Below are positions 1 to 9,055 of a stretch of DNA of 64,000 nt, one piece after another. The stretch covers positions 1-64,000 of the forward strand of contig JANNXI010000022.1 in the NCBI GenBank assembly GCA_031409495.1. The letters are read 5' to 3'. This DNA comes from JANMDR01 sp031409495. Lineage in GTDB: Bacteria; Pseudomonadota; Gammaproteobacteria; Burkholderiales; Usitatibacteraceae. The notes under the pieces are model-generated. The model did no database searches. It was not told the origin of the DNA and was given only the letters and a program-made list of their open reading frames with translations. Position numbers and translations under genes: made by a program. Positions within the stretch are counted from its first letter, which is position 1. Every line of letters starts with the position of its first letter.

Positions 1-481
1 CGGCTAGGCGCCCTACACTTTGTCTTCCAGTTTCTACTGATAAGTGCGCGGTTTGTTTGTATAGTGGCTCTCGCACCGCAAACAACGCAGCCAGTACGGC
101 TTGCGGATTGGCTTGCGCCAAAAGCGGACGATTGGTATCTCGACGGGTTCTTTCCCACAACTCATCAAGGCGCGCCTTTAAATAGACCACGTGGCCATTT
201 GCACGCAAAGCCTGTCGATTTACCTCAGCTAGAATCGCGCCGCCACCGGTTGCAATAATGGTGTTTTCACGCCTGACTAGTTCAGCGATGAGCGCTGATT
301 CGCGTGTGCGGAACGCGGCTTCGCCTTCAATTTCGAATATCGATGCAATGGCTACTCCAGTACGGCCTACAATTTCTCTGTCAACATCAATAAAACTTGC
401 GCCCGTGCGCTTCGCGAGCAATTTGCCGACGGTGGTTTTACCCGCGCCTGGCATACCGATTAAGTAGATGTTGGGATGCAT
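1..481 (-). CDS. aroK: Shikimate kinase, 3' end outside the window
   Basis: Phosphorylates shikimate to shikimate 3-phosphate with ATP in aromatic amino acid synthesis; cytoplasmic. About 160 residues are visible, reading MHPNIYLIGMPGAGKTTVGK at the start with the Walker A motif GMPGAGKTT, then the shikimate-binding FIDVDREI segment, RTRES and the GGGAIL loop, and the RPLL lid region near residue 119. The family is about 175 residues, so only the last few are missing at the window edge. The start is the ATG at 481. It lies directly downstream of pilQ on the same strand, the usual place of aroK next to pilMNOPQ in beta- and gammaproteobacteria. A strong hairpin separates the two genes. Confidence 0.95.
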   Translation of the reverse strand, partial: MHPNIYLIGMPGAGKTTVGKLLAKRTGASFIDVDREIVGRTGVAIASIFEIEGEAAFRTRESALIAELVRRENTIIATGGGAILAEVNRQALRANGHVVYLKARLDELWERTRRDTNRPLLAQANPQAVLAALFAVREPLYKQTAHLSVETGRQSVGRLA

Positions 482-495
482 ATGATGTGTTGAGC

Positions 496-535
496 ACCAT
501 CGAAAACGCGGCCAAATGGCCGCGTTTTCGATGGT
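496..535. terminator. Perfect 18-bp hairpin between pilQ and aroK
   Basis: Arms ACCATCGAAAACGCGGCC and its exact complement flank the loop AAAT. It begins 10 bases after the pilQ stop and ends 14 bases before the aroK start. Neither side has a run of T after the stem, so it may attenuate or process the pilQ-aroK transcript instead of being a simple intrinsic terminator. The hairpin is seen; the role is inference. Confidence 0.6.
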
Positions 536-544
536 TTAATCTAG

Positions 545-2716
545 TTATCGTAGTGCCAACTGATCTTTTACAATTTTGGGTGTGATGAAAATGAGCAATT
601 CCTTACGATCTTCCACCTTGCGGGTATTTTTAAACAAGTTCCCGACCAACGGGATGTCACCCAGCCACGGCACTTTAGTTACGTCGGTACGTGTGGTTTG
701 CTCGAAAATGCCACCTAATACTGCAGTATCCCCATTGTCCACCAGAATTTGCGTGTTTAGCCCATTGGTATCAATGGAAGGAACGCCAGAGATTACTAGA
801 CCCACCGAGTCCTTCTTAATTTCTAGCTCCATCTGGATCTTATCGTCTGGCGTAATTTGCGGTGTTACATCTAGCGAAAGTACGGCTGACTTGAAGGACA
901 CCGTTGTACCGCCGCTTGGTGAAGATGTTAGGTAGGGAATTTCGGTTCCCGAAAATATTTTTGATTTGCGTTTGTCTGCCGTAACAATGCGAGGGTTAGA
1001 CACAACTTTACCGCGATTGTCCGCCTCAAGTGCCTGCAACTCTACATTCACCAGATTGCCGTTGCCCAAGTTCAAGAAAGACAGCGCCAGTTTTCCCGCT
1101 GCACCCGCAACAGGTAAGTTGACATTTAACTGCTCCGCTTGACCACCTGATGGTAACCCTGTGCCGCGACTGATGGCAGAAGAGCCAAGCGAAAGCACAT
1201 TATTAGCGGTTGGGCTGGCAGTACTCAATAAAGACCCGCTTGTTCCAATACTTGTATTGCCTGAAGAACCACCGGCCTGATTCCCAAAGCGTGCACCTAA
1301 CTCACGCAAAAATTTGTCATCGGCGATGACAATTCGCGCCTCAATCATCACTTGGCGTACTGGTACGTCTAGCTTGGCAATTAACGACCTTACCTCCTCT
1401 AATTTTGCGGGAGTGTCCTGAACGAATAGCGTATTGGTACGTGAATCCGGCGTCGCCGCACCGCGCTTAGATAGAATCTTTTGACCGCCATCGCTTAGTA
1501 ATTTACGGACATCTTCTGCTTTGCTGTACGAAAGCTGAAAGGTTTCAGTTCGAACAGGTTCTAGGTCTGAAATTTGGGCTTCGGCCTCTAATTTTTGCTT
1601 TTCTTTCGCCGCTAACTCATCGGCTGGCGCTACGATCACCACATTGCCGCTTTTACGTTTTGCCAAATTTTTCGACTGCAAAATGATATCAAGCGCTTGA
1701 TCCCACGGTACATCTTTGAGACGCAGCGTGAGGGAACCTCCGACGGTGTCGGAAGTGACAATATTTAATTCTGTGAAGTCAGCGATCACTTGTAACAATG
1801 CGCGCACTTCAATGTTTTGGAAGTTTAGACTCAGCTTCTGGCCATTGTAGCCGGTGCCCTGCACTAGTTTATTAGGATCTTCTCTCAGCGGCTTAACTTC
1901 AAGTATAAACTGCGTATCCGTTTGGTATGCTGAAAAATCCCACAGCCCTTTTGGGTCTATGACCAAGCGGGTGTTTGCCCCTTGTTCCAGAACTTCTATT
2001 TGCCGGACAGGCGTCCCGAAATCAAGCACGTCCAGTTTGCGAAGCAAGTTCTTTGGAATTGACGTACCTATAAAATCAACCAACACTTTTTGACCCTGCT
2101 GGCGAGTATCTATACCAATATTCGCCGAAGATAGCTCAACAACCACGCGTCCTTCGCCGTTTGCGCCACGGCGAAAATCAATATCGCGCACGTTCGGACG
2201 AATCGGAGCATTAACAGTGGTAGGTGCTGCATTAAAAGTTATCGACTCTGCAACGATGCCAGCCGACGCCGCTGTATCGATCGTCATCACCAACGATTTG
2301 CCTTCTATTGCCGTTACATATGCCAAACTGCGGGACAAGTTCAACACAACACGTGTGCGCGATGGCGCCTCAATTACACTCATGGTCCGGACATCGCCTT
2401 CGCCCACGTCTACGCTTGCTTTTCCCATACCATTTGCGGTGTTGGGAAGATCAAGAACAATGCGCGCTGGATTTGTGACTGAAAACCCAGCTGGCAACGT
2501 CGCTAGAGGGTCCTTAAAGTTTAATTTAAGAACTACTTTTCCGCTTTGCAAACTAGACGTAGTGATAGATTCTAGGACATTTTTTTGAGCTGTTTGGGCA
2601 TTTACTAACTGAGTTATTGCGAGCAAAGAGAGGCAGACTAGCCCCGAAAAGATACTAATGGCCCGTGAAATATATTTGTCGAATACCGACGAATGTAATT
2701 GAATTGGTTGGTTCAC
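545..2716 (-). CDS. pilQ: Type IV pilus secretin PilQ
   Basis: Outer-membrane secretin through which the pilus leaves the cell. 723 residues: signal/hydrophobic segment near 18-40, AMIN-type peptidoglycan-binding repeats about 50-280, an STN domain about 295-365 (NIEVRALLQVIADFTELNIV), a secretin N domain about 390-460, and the secretin barrel about 470-720 with VPWLGDIPLVGNLFK and the ending LLIFITPKIV. A Gly/Ser-rich insertion near 480-530 matches the variable N3 loop. It is the last gene of pilMNOPQ and overlaps pilP by 4 bases. The proposed start gives a long N-terminus before the hydrophobic segment (residues 1-17), so a later start is possible. Confidence 0.97.
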   Translation of the reverse strand: MNQPIQLHSSVFDKYISRAISIFSGLVCLSLLAITQLVNAQTAQKNVLESITTSSLQSGKVVLKLNFKDPLATLPAGFSVTNPARIVLDLPNTANGMGKASVDVGEGDVRTMSVIEAPSRTRVVLNLSRSLAYVTAIEGKSLVMTIDTAASAGIVAESITFNAAPTTVNAPIRPNVRDIDFRRGANGEGRVVVELSSANIGIDTRQQGQKVLVDFIGTSIPKNLLRKLDVLDFGTPVRQIEVLEQGANTRLVIDPKGLWDFSAYQTDTQFILEVKPLREDPNKLVQGTGYNGQKLSLNFQNIEVRALLQVIADFTELNIVTSDTVGGSLTLRLKDVPWDQALDIILQSKNLAKRKSGNVVIVAPADELAAKEKQKLEAEAQISDLEPVRTETFQLSYSKAEDVRKLLSDGGQKILSKRGAATPDSRTNTLFVQDTPAKLEEVRSLIAKLDVPVRQVMIEARIVIADDKFLRELGARFGNQAGGSSGNTSIGTSGSLLSTASPTANNVLSLGSSAISRGTGLPSGGQAEQLNVNLPVAGAAGKLALSFLNLGNGNLVNVELQALEADNRGKVVSNPRIVTADKRKSKIFSGTEIPYLTSSPSGGTTVSFKSAVLSLDVTPQITPDDKIQMELEIKKDSVGLVISGVPSIDTNGLNTQILVDNGDTAVLGGIFEQTTRTDVTKVPWLGDIPLVGNLFKNTRKVEDRKELLIFITPKIVKDQLALR

Positions 2717-3231
2717 TTTTTAACTCCCTCTTCCAGCAGTGGCAAATCGCTTTGACGTTCAGACCAATCACCTGCTGTGTCTTGAACAATTTCTTTTAAT
2801 TTAATTTGGGCTTCGGAAATTTCTATAATCTTTCCGAAGTTTTGCCCCATGTGGTTGCCAGCTTTGACGCGATACACTGTCTTATCTGCGCGAACGAGGC
2901 CGTAGACAACACCATTTTGTGTCAGAGTTCCAACCATTTTCAACGTTTCTAAAGGGAACGATTCGAGCGGCTCTTTTCTTCGATCAAAATCCGGCTTAAT
3001 ACCTTTGCTATTTTGGTTTACAGCCAACTTACGCGGCTTAAAGGGATCTGGAAGATCAAAACCCTCGTACGCAAAAGGTTCAAACTGCTTAATTTCTGGC
3101 AGCGTTTCAATTTTACGTGGTGCATTTTTTTCTGTCTGTTTCACCCAATTTTTTAGCTCGTCAAAATCGCTGGCACAGCCCGTTAGAAATATTGTTGAAA
3201 GGGAAACAGCTATAAAAATTGCTCTAAACAT
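2713..3231 (-). CDS. pilP: Type IV pilus pilotin-like lipoprotein PilP
   Basis: Inner-membrane lipoprotein that links the PilMNO alignment complex to the PilQ secretin. 172 residues with a lipoprotein signal ending LSTIFLTGC (lipid-modified Cys at about 19), a disordered linker containing the conserved LPEIKQFEPFAYEG and DPF segments, and a C-terminal beta-sandwich (about 85-165) beginning LETLKMVGTL. It overlaps pilO by 1 base and pilQ by 4, so translation is probably coupled. Confidence 0.95.
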   Translation of the reverse strand: MFRAIFIAVSLSTIFLTGCASDFDELKNWVKQTEKNAPRKIETLPEIKQFEPFAYEGFDLPDPFKPRKLAVNQNSKGIKPDFDRRKEPLESFPLETLKMVGTLTQNGVVYGLVRADKTVYRVKAGNHMGQNFGKIIEISEAQIKLKEIVQDTAGDWSERQSDLPLLEEGVKK

Positions 3232-3908
3232 TATTTAGCTCCTTTCGCTGCAGCGGGGGCGGAAGCAGGAGCGGCCGCAGCTTTCGTTACTTTACGCTGC
3301 TTATTGATTTCTTCTGGATCCAAATAGCGGTAAGTTTTGGCTTGCGCTGTCATCTTAAGTAGCCCAGGCCCCTTACCCAGATCCTTTCCAGCAGTAATAT
3401 TAAAGTCGGTGAGTGTGACGATTCGCGGTAAACGCGAAACATCACTCGCAAAAGCCCCTAAATCATGATAATTGCCAGTTACCGCCAATGAAATTGGCAA
3501 TTCAGCATAAAATTCCGTCAGTTTTTCGGCTTTTGCGGGCTCAAATAGTTCGAAAGTCAACCCGCGCCCTAATCCAGCTTGATTAATATCGATAATCAAC
3601 GCATCCATTTCTGACTTCGTTGGCAGCTTTTTTAGTAACGCGCCAAATGCTTGTTCAATCTCAGAGCGTTGTGTTTGGTAAGCTTCCAGATTTACGGCAA
3701 GCTTAGCCTTTTCAATAAAGATAGTTTTCTTTTGATCAACTTTAACCTGTTCTGCTTCGAACGCCTCCTGTTGCTCTTTAAATACAAAAAAAGTGGCGAG
3801 ACCAATAAACAGAACAAAAATTAACGCAAGCGCACCGATCTTAAACGGCCAGGGCCAATTGCCGGGATTACTTTTGTCTAAATTACGAAACTCTTCAGCG
3901 AAGTTCAT
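3231..3908 (-). CDS. pilO: Type IV pilus inner-membrane protein PilO
   Basis: Part of the PilMNOP alignment complex. 225 residues: short cytoplasmic N-terminus, one membrane segment about 24-44 (FKIGALALIFVLFIGLATFF), a periplasmic coiled coil about 50-90, and a ferredoxin-like domain about 95-195. An Ala/Pro/Lys-rich tail ends the protein. It overlaps pilN by 4 bases and pilP by 1. Confidence 0.95.
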   Translation of the reverse strand: MNFAEEFRNLDKSNPGNWPWPFKIGALALIFVLFIGLATFFVFKEQQEAFEAEQVKVDQKKTIFIEKAKLAVNLEAYQTQRSEIEQAFGALLKKLPTKSEMDALIIDINQAGLGRGLTFELFEPAKAEKLTEFYAELPISLAVTGNYHDLGAFASDVSRLPRIVTLTDFNITAGKDLGKGPGLLKMTAQAKTYRYLDPEEINKQRKVTKAAAAPASAPAAAKGAK

Positions 3909-4507
3909 TTCGCACTCCCAGGCTTTGCTGCACTAGCTTTCTTTGCATCCGGCTTGTCATCGGTTTTAGACGTCTTCAGGTTGAACTTTAACGTGAACTC
4001 ATTTGCACTCACATTCGCCACGACCTGCGCCTTAATCACTACTAACTCTGGATTCTCAATATAGGGTGATGACTGGATGTTCCGCATGAATGAAGAGACG
4101 CGCGCGTTCGATTGCGCATAGCCAATCACTTCTACTTTTTTACCTACTTGTTTAACTGTGTGCAAATACAGGCCTTCCGGGAGTTGTTTGAGCAACTGGT
4201 CAAACAAATGTACCGCTTCTGATCTATCAGTCTGCAAGCTTTCAACCACTTGTTTTTTAGATAACAATGATGCGGTTTCTTCGCGAATTTTAGCAATTTC
4301 GACAATCACCTTTTCGAGGCGAGCCGTTTCGCTGTCTAAGTATTTAACACGATCTTTTTCAGCATCTAAGCGCACGCTTAGGGCGTACCAAATTACCGCG
4401 CAAAGTGCTGCAGCGATTCCGGCAGTAATTGCGGCTAAGGTAATAAATTGCTTTTTTCGCGCTTGTCGTTTTTCTTCACGATGCGGGAGCAGGTTAATAC
4501 GAATCAT
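3905..4507 (-). CDS. pilN: Type IV pilus inner-membrane protein PilN
   Basis: Begins with the conserved MIRINLLPHREEKR segment, which binds the groove of PilM. One membrane segment about 22-44, then a coiled coil and a periplasmic ferredoxin-like domain about 100-180. 200 residues with a Lys/Ala-rich tail. It overlaps pilM and pilO by 4 bases each. Confidence 0.95.
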   Translation of the reverse strand: MIRINLLPHREEKRQARKKQFITLAAITAGIAAALCAVIWYALSVRLDAEKDRVKYLDSETARLEKVIVEIAKIREETASLLSKKQVVESLQTDRSEAVHLFDQLLKQLPEGLYLHTVKQVGKKVEVIGYAQSNARVSSFMRNIQSSPYIENPELVVIKAQVVANVSANEFTLKFNLKTSKTDDKPDAKKASAAKPGSAK

Positions 4508-5610
4508 GATTCGTCGAACCTCCGCATTGCCAAGCCAAACGCGACCATGAGTGCCGGCGCATCTAGCGTCAATTGCCGTGGCTTAATGCGTGACGCCAAT
4601 GCCATATTGGCAAAGGGGTTGGCAATCACCGTATTTGTTTGCGTTCGCGTCGATACCATTTCTTCTAGCCCATCCAGCATCGCACAGCCACCACACAGCA
4701 AAATATGGTCAACCTTATTGAATTGGGTAGAGGTAAAAAAGAATTGTAGGGCGCGCGTTACTTCCATTACCAACTTTTCGTTAAATGGCTGCAACACATC
4801 TGACATATAGTTTTCAGGTAGGCCACCGGATTTTTTTGCAACTTCAGCATCTTCGATTGGCATACCAAATTGTCGCGAGATATCTTGGGTGAGCTGCATT
4901 CCGCCAAGCTGTTGCTCTCGCGAATAAACAGCTTGGTCTTCGTGCATAACGGTAACGCGAGTATTTTGTGCGCCAATATCAACAATCGCGGTGACGTCCT
5001 TCGATTCAATACCGCTAGTTGTGCCTTTAATCATGTTAAAAGCCGCCAACGCAGCGTATGACTCAACATCCATTACCAGCGCTTTTAATCCTGCTGCTTC
5101 CGCGACAGCAACTCGATCTTCGATTTTTTCTTTACGAGATGCGGCTATAAGAACTTCAACCTCATTGGAGTCTGCTGCGGCATTCGGGGCAGGCCCCAAA
5201 ACCTGAAAATCTAGGTTGACTTCATCAAGACTAAATGGAATGTACTGATTTGCCTCAGACTGAACTTGATACTCCATATCCTCTTCGCGCTGATTACCGG
5301 AAAGCAATACTTTCTTGGTAATGACAGCCGCTGCTGGGAGTGCCAGGGCGACGTTTTTCACGCGCGTATTCATGGTTTTCCATGCGCGTGCCATTGCCTC
5401 ACCAGCTGCTTCGATGTTAGCAATATTACCGTCAGTAACGGTATCTTTTGCCAGCGGTTCGATAGCATAGCGCTCGATACGGAAAATACCCTTTCCGTTT
5501 TCAGCAATTTCGACCATTTTGATATACGAGGAGCTAATATCGACACCAAGCAGTGGTGGTGCCTTCGCTCGAAGGAAATCAAACTGCGAAGCAAATTTTT
5601 CTTTTAGCAT
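4504..5610 (-). CDS. pilM: Type IV pilus actin-like ATPase PilM
   Basis: Cytoplasmic FtsA/actin-fold protein that anchors the alignment complex by binding the PilN N-terminus. 368 residues, normal family length. Visible nucleotide-binding segments are LLGVDISSSYIKMVEI (about 20), AIVDIGAQNTRVTV (about 205) and the C-terminal HILLCGGCAMLDGL (about 305). It is the first gene of pilMNOPQ and is transcribed divergently from the PBP1a gene across a 263-base gap. Confidence 0.96.
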   Translation of the reverse strand: MLKEKFASQFDFLRAKAPPLLGVDISSSYIKMVEIAENGKGIFRIERYAIEPLAKDTVTDGNIANIEAAGEAMARAWKTMNTRVKNVALALPAAAVITKKVLLSGNQREEDMEYQVQSEANQYIPFSLDEVNLDFQVLGPAPNAAADSNEVEVLIAASRKEKIEDRVAVAEAAGLKALVMDVESYAALAAFNMIKGTTSGIESKDVTAIVDIGAQNTRVTVMHEDQAVYSREQQLGGMQLTQDISRQFGMPIEDAEVAKKSGGLPENYMSDVLQPFNEKLVMEVTRALQFFFTSTQFNKVDHILLCGGCAMLDGLEEMVSTRTQTNTVIANPFANMALASRIKPRQLTLDAPALMVAFGLAMRRFDES

Positions 5611-5873
5611 AGTTTGAAGTTACGACCCATTGCGCATAAATTACTTTAAATGCTAGCAACAACACGTTCACCTGTAAAGCTTTTTTTGTAAAACCTAGAA
5701 TTTACTTTAAATGCGGGGTGGCTTGTTGTTTTTACGCAAATTTGCAAAGCGAACCTTTTTTACGTCATTTTTTTGACAATATTTGCGCTGAAATTGATGT
5801 TAACCTTAGCAGATATGTGGGATTTAGTAGCACTATTTTTAGTTTGAATTTGGTTTGCTTTTAGGAAATTATT
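5611..5873. promoter_or_regulatory. Divergent promoter region of pilM and mrcA
   Basis: AT-rich 263-base gap between two divergent start codons, so it must hold promoters for both. A TTGACA at 5773-5778 is a candidate -35 box facing mrcA, but no good TATAAT lies at the right distance (best is TGTTAA at 5798-5803). GACTTTAAATGC-like repeats (TACTTTAAATGC at about 5641 and 5703) occur twice. Confidence 0.4.
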
Positions 5874-8195
5874 ATGCACGTCGCACGTTGGTGGTTTTAT
5901 CCTCTAATTTTATTGGCTTCCCTGATTTTAGTTGGGGTTGCGGTCATCGCTTTGGTCGTTGTGTTGCTTTACCCAACCTTACCCTCGATTGAAGCCGTCA
6001 CTGATTACCGCCCAAAAATCCCGTTGCGTGTGTTTACCGCTGAAGGCGAGCTGATCGGCGAATTTGGCGAAGAGCGTCGCTCATTTGTGAAAATTAAAGA
6101 CTTCCCAGATGTGATGAAAAAGGCAATTTTGGCTGCTGAAGATGAGCGTTTTTATCAACACGGGGGCGTGGATTACATTGGAACGGCGCGTGCGCTTTAT
6201 ACCAATATTACAGCGGGTAAAATTCGCGGTGGTGCCAGCACTATCACTCAGCAAGTAGCGCGCGGTTTTTTTTTAACAAACGAGGTTACCTACACGCGAA
6301 AAATTTCAGAGTGGTTGCTGGCATTCAAAATTGAACATAATTTAAAAAAAGATGAAATTTTTGAAATTTATCTAAACCATATTTTTTTAGGTAATCGCGC
6401 GTACGGCTTTGCCGCCGCTTCAAAAGTATATTTTGGTAAAAATATTGCTGAGATTACCGTTGCCGATGCGGCCATGTTGGCAGGTTTACCGAAAGCGCCG
6501 TCCCGTTACAATCCTTTTGATAATTTTAAGCGCGCAACATTGCGTCAACAATATGTGTTGCGGCGGATGCATGAGCTAAACTTTATCAACGACGCCGATC
6601 AAAAAAATGCACTCGCCACCAAGCTAAAACTCAATAGTGATCGCACCCAATTTTTATTAGAAGCCGATTACGTTGCCGAGATGGCGCGCCAAGAGTTGTT
6701 CGAGCAATATGGCGATAAAACGTATGAAAGTGGCATCAAGGTCTACACCACCGTGCGCAATGTTGACCAAGCTGCGGCCGTCGCTGGCCTGCGGCGTGGG
6801 GTATTGGAATATGACCGTCGTCATGGCTATAAAGGCCCCGAGGGCGTGGTGGTTTTACCTGCGGAGGCGAAGGATCTCGAAGAGGCTATTGACGATGCGC
6901 TCTCAGATAAGAAAATCGTCGGCGATATGCAACCGGCGATGGTTTTAGAGGCAAAGTCTAACGCGGTTACGGTGATTACAAAGCGTGGCGAAACGTTACA
7001 AATTGGCGCTGATGGTTTAAAATTTGTTGCCCGCGCGCTGGCTGAAAAAGCTGGCGTCAATCGTATTACGCGGGGTTCGATAGTGCGGGTTTACCTAGAC
7101 CCACAAAACGTATGGTCAATTAGCCAGTTACCGAAAGTAGAAGCAGCCTTGGTATCACTAGACCCGATTGACGGGGCGATTCGAGCACTAGCCGGCGGCT
7201 TTGATTTTAATGCCAATAAGTTTAATCATGTCACCCAAGCTATGCGCCAACCAGGCTCTAGTTTCAAGCCGTTTGTGTATTCTGCAGCGCTCGATAAAGG
7301 CTTCACGGCATCCACAGTGGTGAACGATGCTCCAGTGGTATTTGATCCAGGTCGCAACGGCGGTGAGCTATGGGAACCAAAGAATTATGATGGCAAATAT
7401 GATGGCCCCATGCGGCTGCGCACAGCACTCACCAAATCAAAAAACATGGTGTCTATCCGCGTGTTGCAAGCCATCACGCCCCAATACGCGCAAGACTACA
7501 TTACCCGCTTTGGCTTTGACCCCAAGCTCCATCCAGCCTATCTCACGATGGCTTTGGGTGCAGGCTCCGCCACACCTTTACAGGTGGCCAGTGGCTACGC
7601 GGTGTTCGCCAACGGCGGTTTCCGGATAAAGCCATACTTCATTTCTAAAATTACCGATGATCGCGGTGCGCTATTGTTTGAGGCCAATCCAGAAAGAACC
7701 ACAGCGAAAGAAGGCGAAAAAAAGGCTGAGCAAGTGTTGGACCCGCGTAACGCTTTTATTATGTCCAGCATCATGCGTGATGTGGTGCGCTTTGGTACCG
7801 GTGCCCGAGCCATGAGCTTGGGACGCACTGACTTAGCTGGCAAAACCGGCACCACTAATGATCATATTGACGCGTGGTTCGCCGGTTATAACCCTGACTT
7901 AGTAGCGGTTGCATGGATCGGTTTCGATAATCCAACGGATATGGGAGCGAACGAGACGGGCGGGCAGGCGGCGCTTCCCATTTGGATGCACTACATGGCC
8001 AAAGCCCTGAAAGGCGTGAAAGAGGTGCCGTTTGAGCCGCCGCAAGGGATTGTGAGCCAGTCTTCAACCGATGCAGACGGCAAAACCACCTCTGAGTTTT
8101 ACTACTCTGAAAATGTCGGCAACGGCCCTGAAGGCCCATCATCGTTACGAGAAATCAACAAACCTAGCGAAGAAGTAAAAAACCAAATTTTTTAA
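5874..8195 (+). CDS. mrcA: Penicillin-binding protein 1A
   Basis: Bifunctional peptidoglycan glycosyltransferase and transpeptidase anchored in the inner membrane. 773 residues: membrane segment about 10-32; GT51 domain about 55-235 with AEDERFYQHGG (catalytic Glu near 88) and RGGASTITQQVARG (near 117); an OB-like insertion about 300-395; transpeptidase about 415-720 with the SSFK active-site Ser near 462, SKN near 521 and KTGTT near 657. The length fits PBP1a. It is divergent from pilM, a common arrangement. All catalytic motifs are intact. Confidence 0.97.
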   Translation: MHVARWWFYPLILLASLILVGVAVIALVVVLLYPTLPSIEAVTDYRPKIPLRVFTAEGELIGEFGEERRSFVKIKDFPDVMKKAILAAEDERFYQHGGVDYIGTARALYTNITAGKIRGGASTITQQVARGFFLTNEVTYTRKISEWLLAFKIEHNLKKDEIFEIYLNHIFLGNRAYGFAAASKVYFGKNIAEITVADAAMLAGLPKAPSRYNPFDNFKRATLRQQYVLRRMHELNFINDADQKNALATKLKLNSDRTQFLLEADYVAEMARQELFEQYGDKTYESGIKVYTTVRNVDQAAAVAGLRRGVLEYDRRHGYKGPEGVVVLPAEAKDLEEAIDDALSDKKIVGDMQPAMVLEAKSNAVTVITKRGETLQIGADGLKFVARALAEKAGVNRITRGSIVRVYLDPQNVWSISQLPKVEAALVSLDPIDGAIRALAGGFDFNANKFNHVTQAMRQPGSSFKPFVYSAALDKGFTASTVVNDAPVVFDPGRNGGELWEPKNYDGKYDGPMRLRTALTKSKNMVSIRVLQAITPQYAQDYITRFGFDPKLHPAYLTMALGAGSATPLQVASGYAVFANGGFRIKPYFISKITDDRGALLFEANPERTTAKEGEKKAEQVLDPRNAFIMSSIMRDVVRFGTGARAMSLGRTDLAGKTGTTNDHIDAWFAGYNPDLVAVAWIGFDNPTDMGANETGGQAALPIWMHYMAKALKGVKEVPFEPPQGIVSQSSTDADGKTTSEFYYSENVGNGPEGPSSLREINKPSEEVKNQIF

Positions 8196-8290
8196 TCAAA
8201 CCCACGCAACACGCGCTAACTACGGTTTATTTCACTTAAATTATGCTTAAAAGCGCTTAAAATAGTTTTTTGAAATTGTCATTACCCAAC

Positions 8291-9055
8291 ATGTCACATC
8301 ACAAACCGGACAGTTTTGCTGCGGCGCACCAAATTCGGCGCGCTGCCAATAATTCGCAGCAAGATGCTGAGATTGTGGAGGCCTGCGCCCGCATCATTGC
8401 CGAGGAAGGCGAACAAGACTACGCACGCGCTACCCGCAAAGCCCTTGCGCGCTTAGGCCTTCCGGAGAATACGCGGTACCCACGCTATGCTGACATCACC
8501 GAAGCGCTCAACCACTATTTAGCGCTTTTTCAAGCCGATACTCAGCCCGAGGCGCTGCACCGCCTCCGGTTGGAAGCGCGCAATATCTTAAAGCTGCTAG
8601 AACGAGCCTTACCCGAGAGTGAGCCCGTACTCACGGGTGCGGTGGCTTTGGGGCACGCCAACGCATTTTCTGCCATAGAAATTGAACTATTTGTGGACGA
8701 CTTCAAAACCTTCGATTTTTTCTTGTTCGATCACGAAATCGAAACCCGAATTGAAGCCGATGGCAACTATCATGGCGACCCTAACAATGAAAGCCGCGGC
8801 AAAACCAATCGTGTGGTTTATCATGTGCTGCATACTGCGTGCGACGTTAAATTTAAACCGATTTTACACTGCAATAGCACTGCAAAAAGTGCTTCGAAAC
8901 GTCCGCGACCCGAAGGTAATCCCCCTGCGGGAAAAATAGGGCATCTTCAGGCATCGTCACCACAGCAAAGTGAAGCCCCAAACGCGTCACTCTGCGTCAC
9001 CAAAAGTCCGATGACGCTACTTGAATTGGAAGTACTGTTGGCTGCTGCGCGCTAG
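8291..9055 (+). CDS. Conserved hypothetical protein, possible nucleotidyltransferase-like fold
   Basis: Not identified with certainty. 254 residues from the ATG at 8291; a TTG at 8270 in the same frame would add seven residues, and neither start has a clear ribosome site. The N-terminal half is helical and charged. Around residues 115-145, GAVALGHANAFSAIEIELFVDD followed by FDFFLFD resembles the acidic core of small nucleotidyltransferase-like proteins of betaproteobacteria (inference). The C-terminal third is Pro/Ser/Lys-rich and probably disordered. It lies between mrcA and the convergent hemB, whose stop overlaps its own by four bases. Confidence 0.75.
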   Translation: MSHHKPDSFAAAHQIRRAANNSQQDAEIVEACARIIAEEGEQDYARATRKALARLGLPENTRYPRYADITEALNHYLALFQADTQPEALHRLRLEARNILKLLERALPESEPVLTGAVALGHANAFSAIEIELFVDDFKTFDFFLFDHEIETRIEADGNYHGDPNNESRGKTNRVVYHVLHTACDVKFKPILHCNSTAKSASKRPRPEGNPPAGKIGHLQASSPQQSEAPNASLCVTKSPMTLLELEVLLAAAR

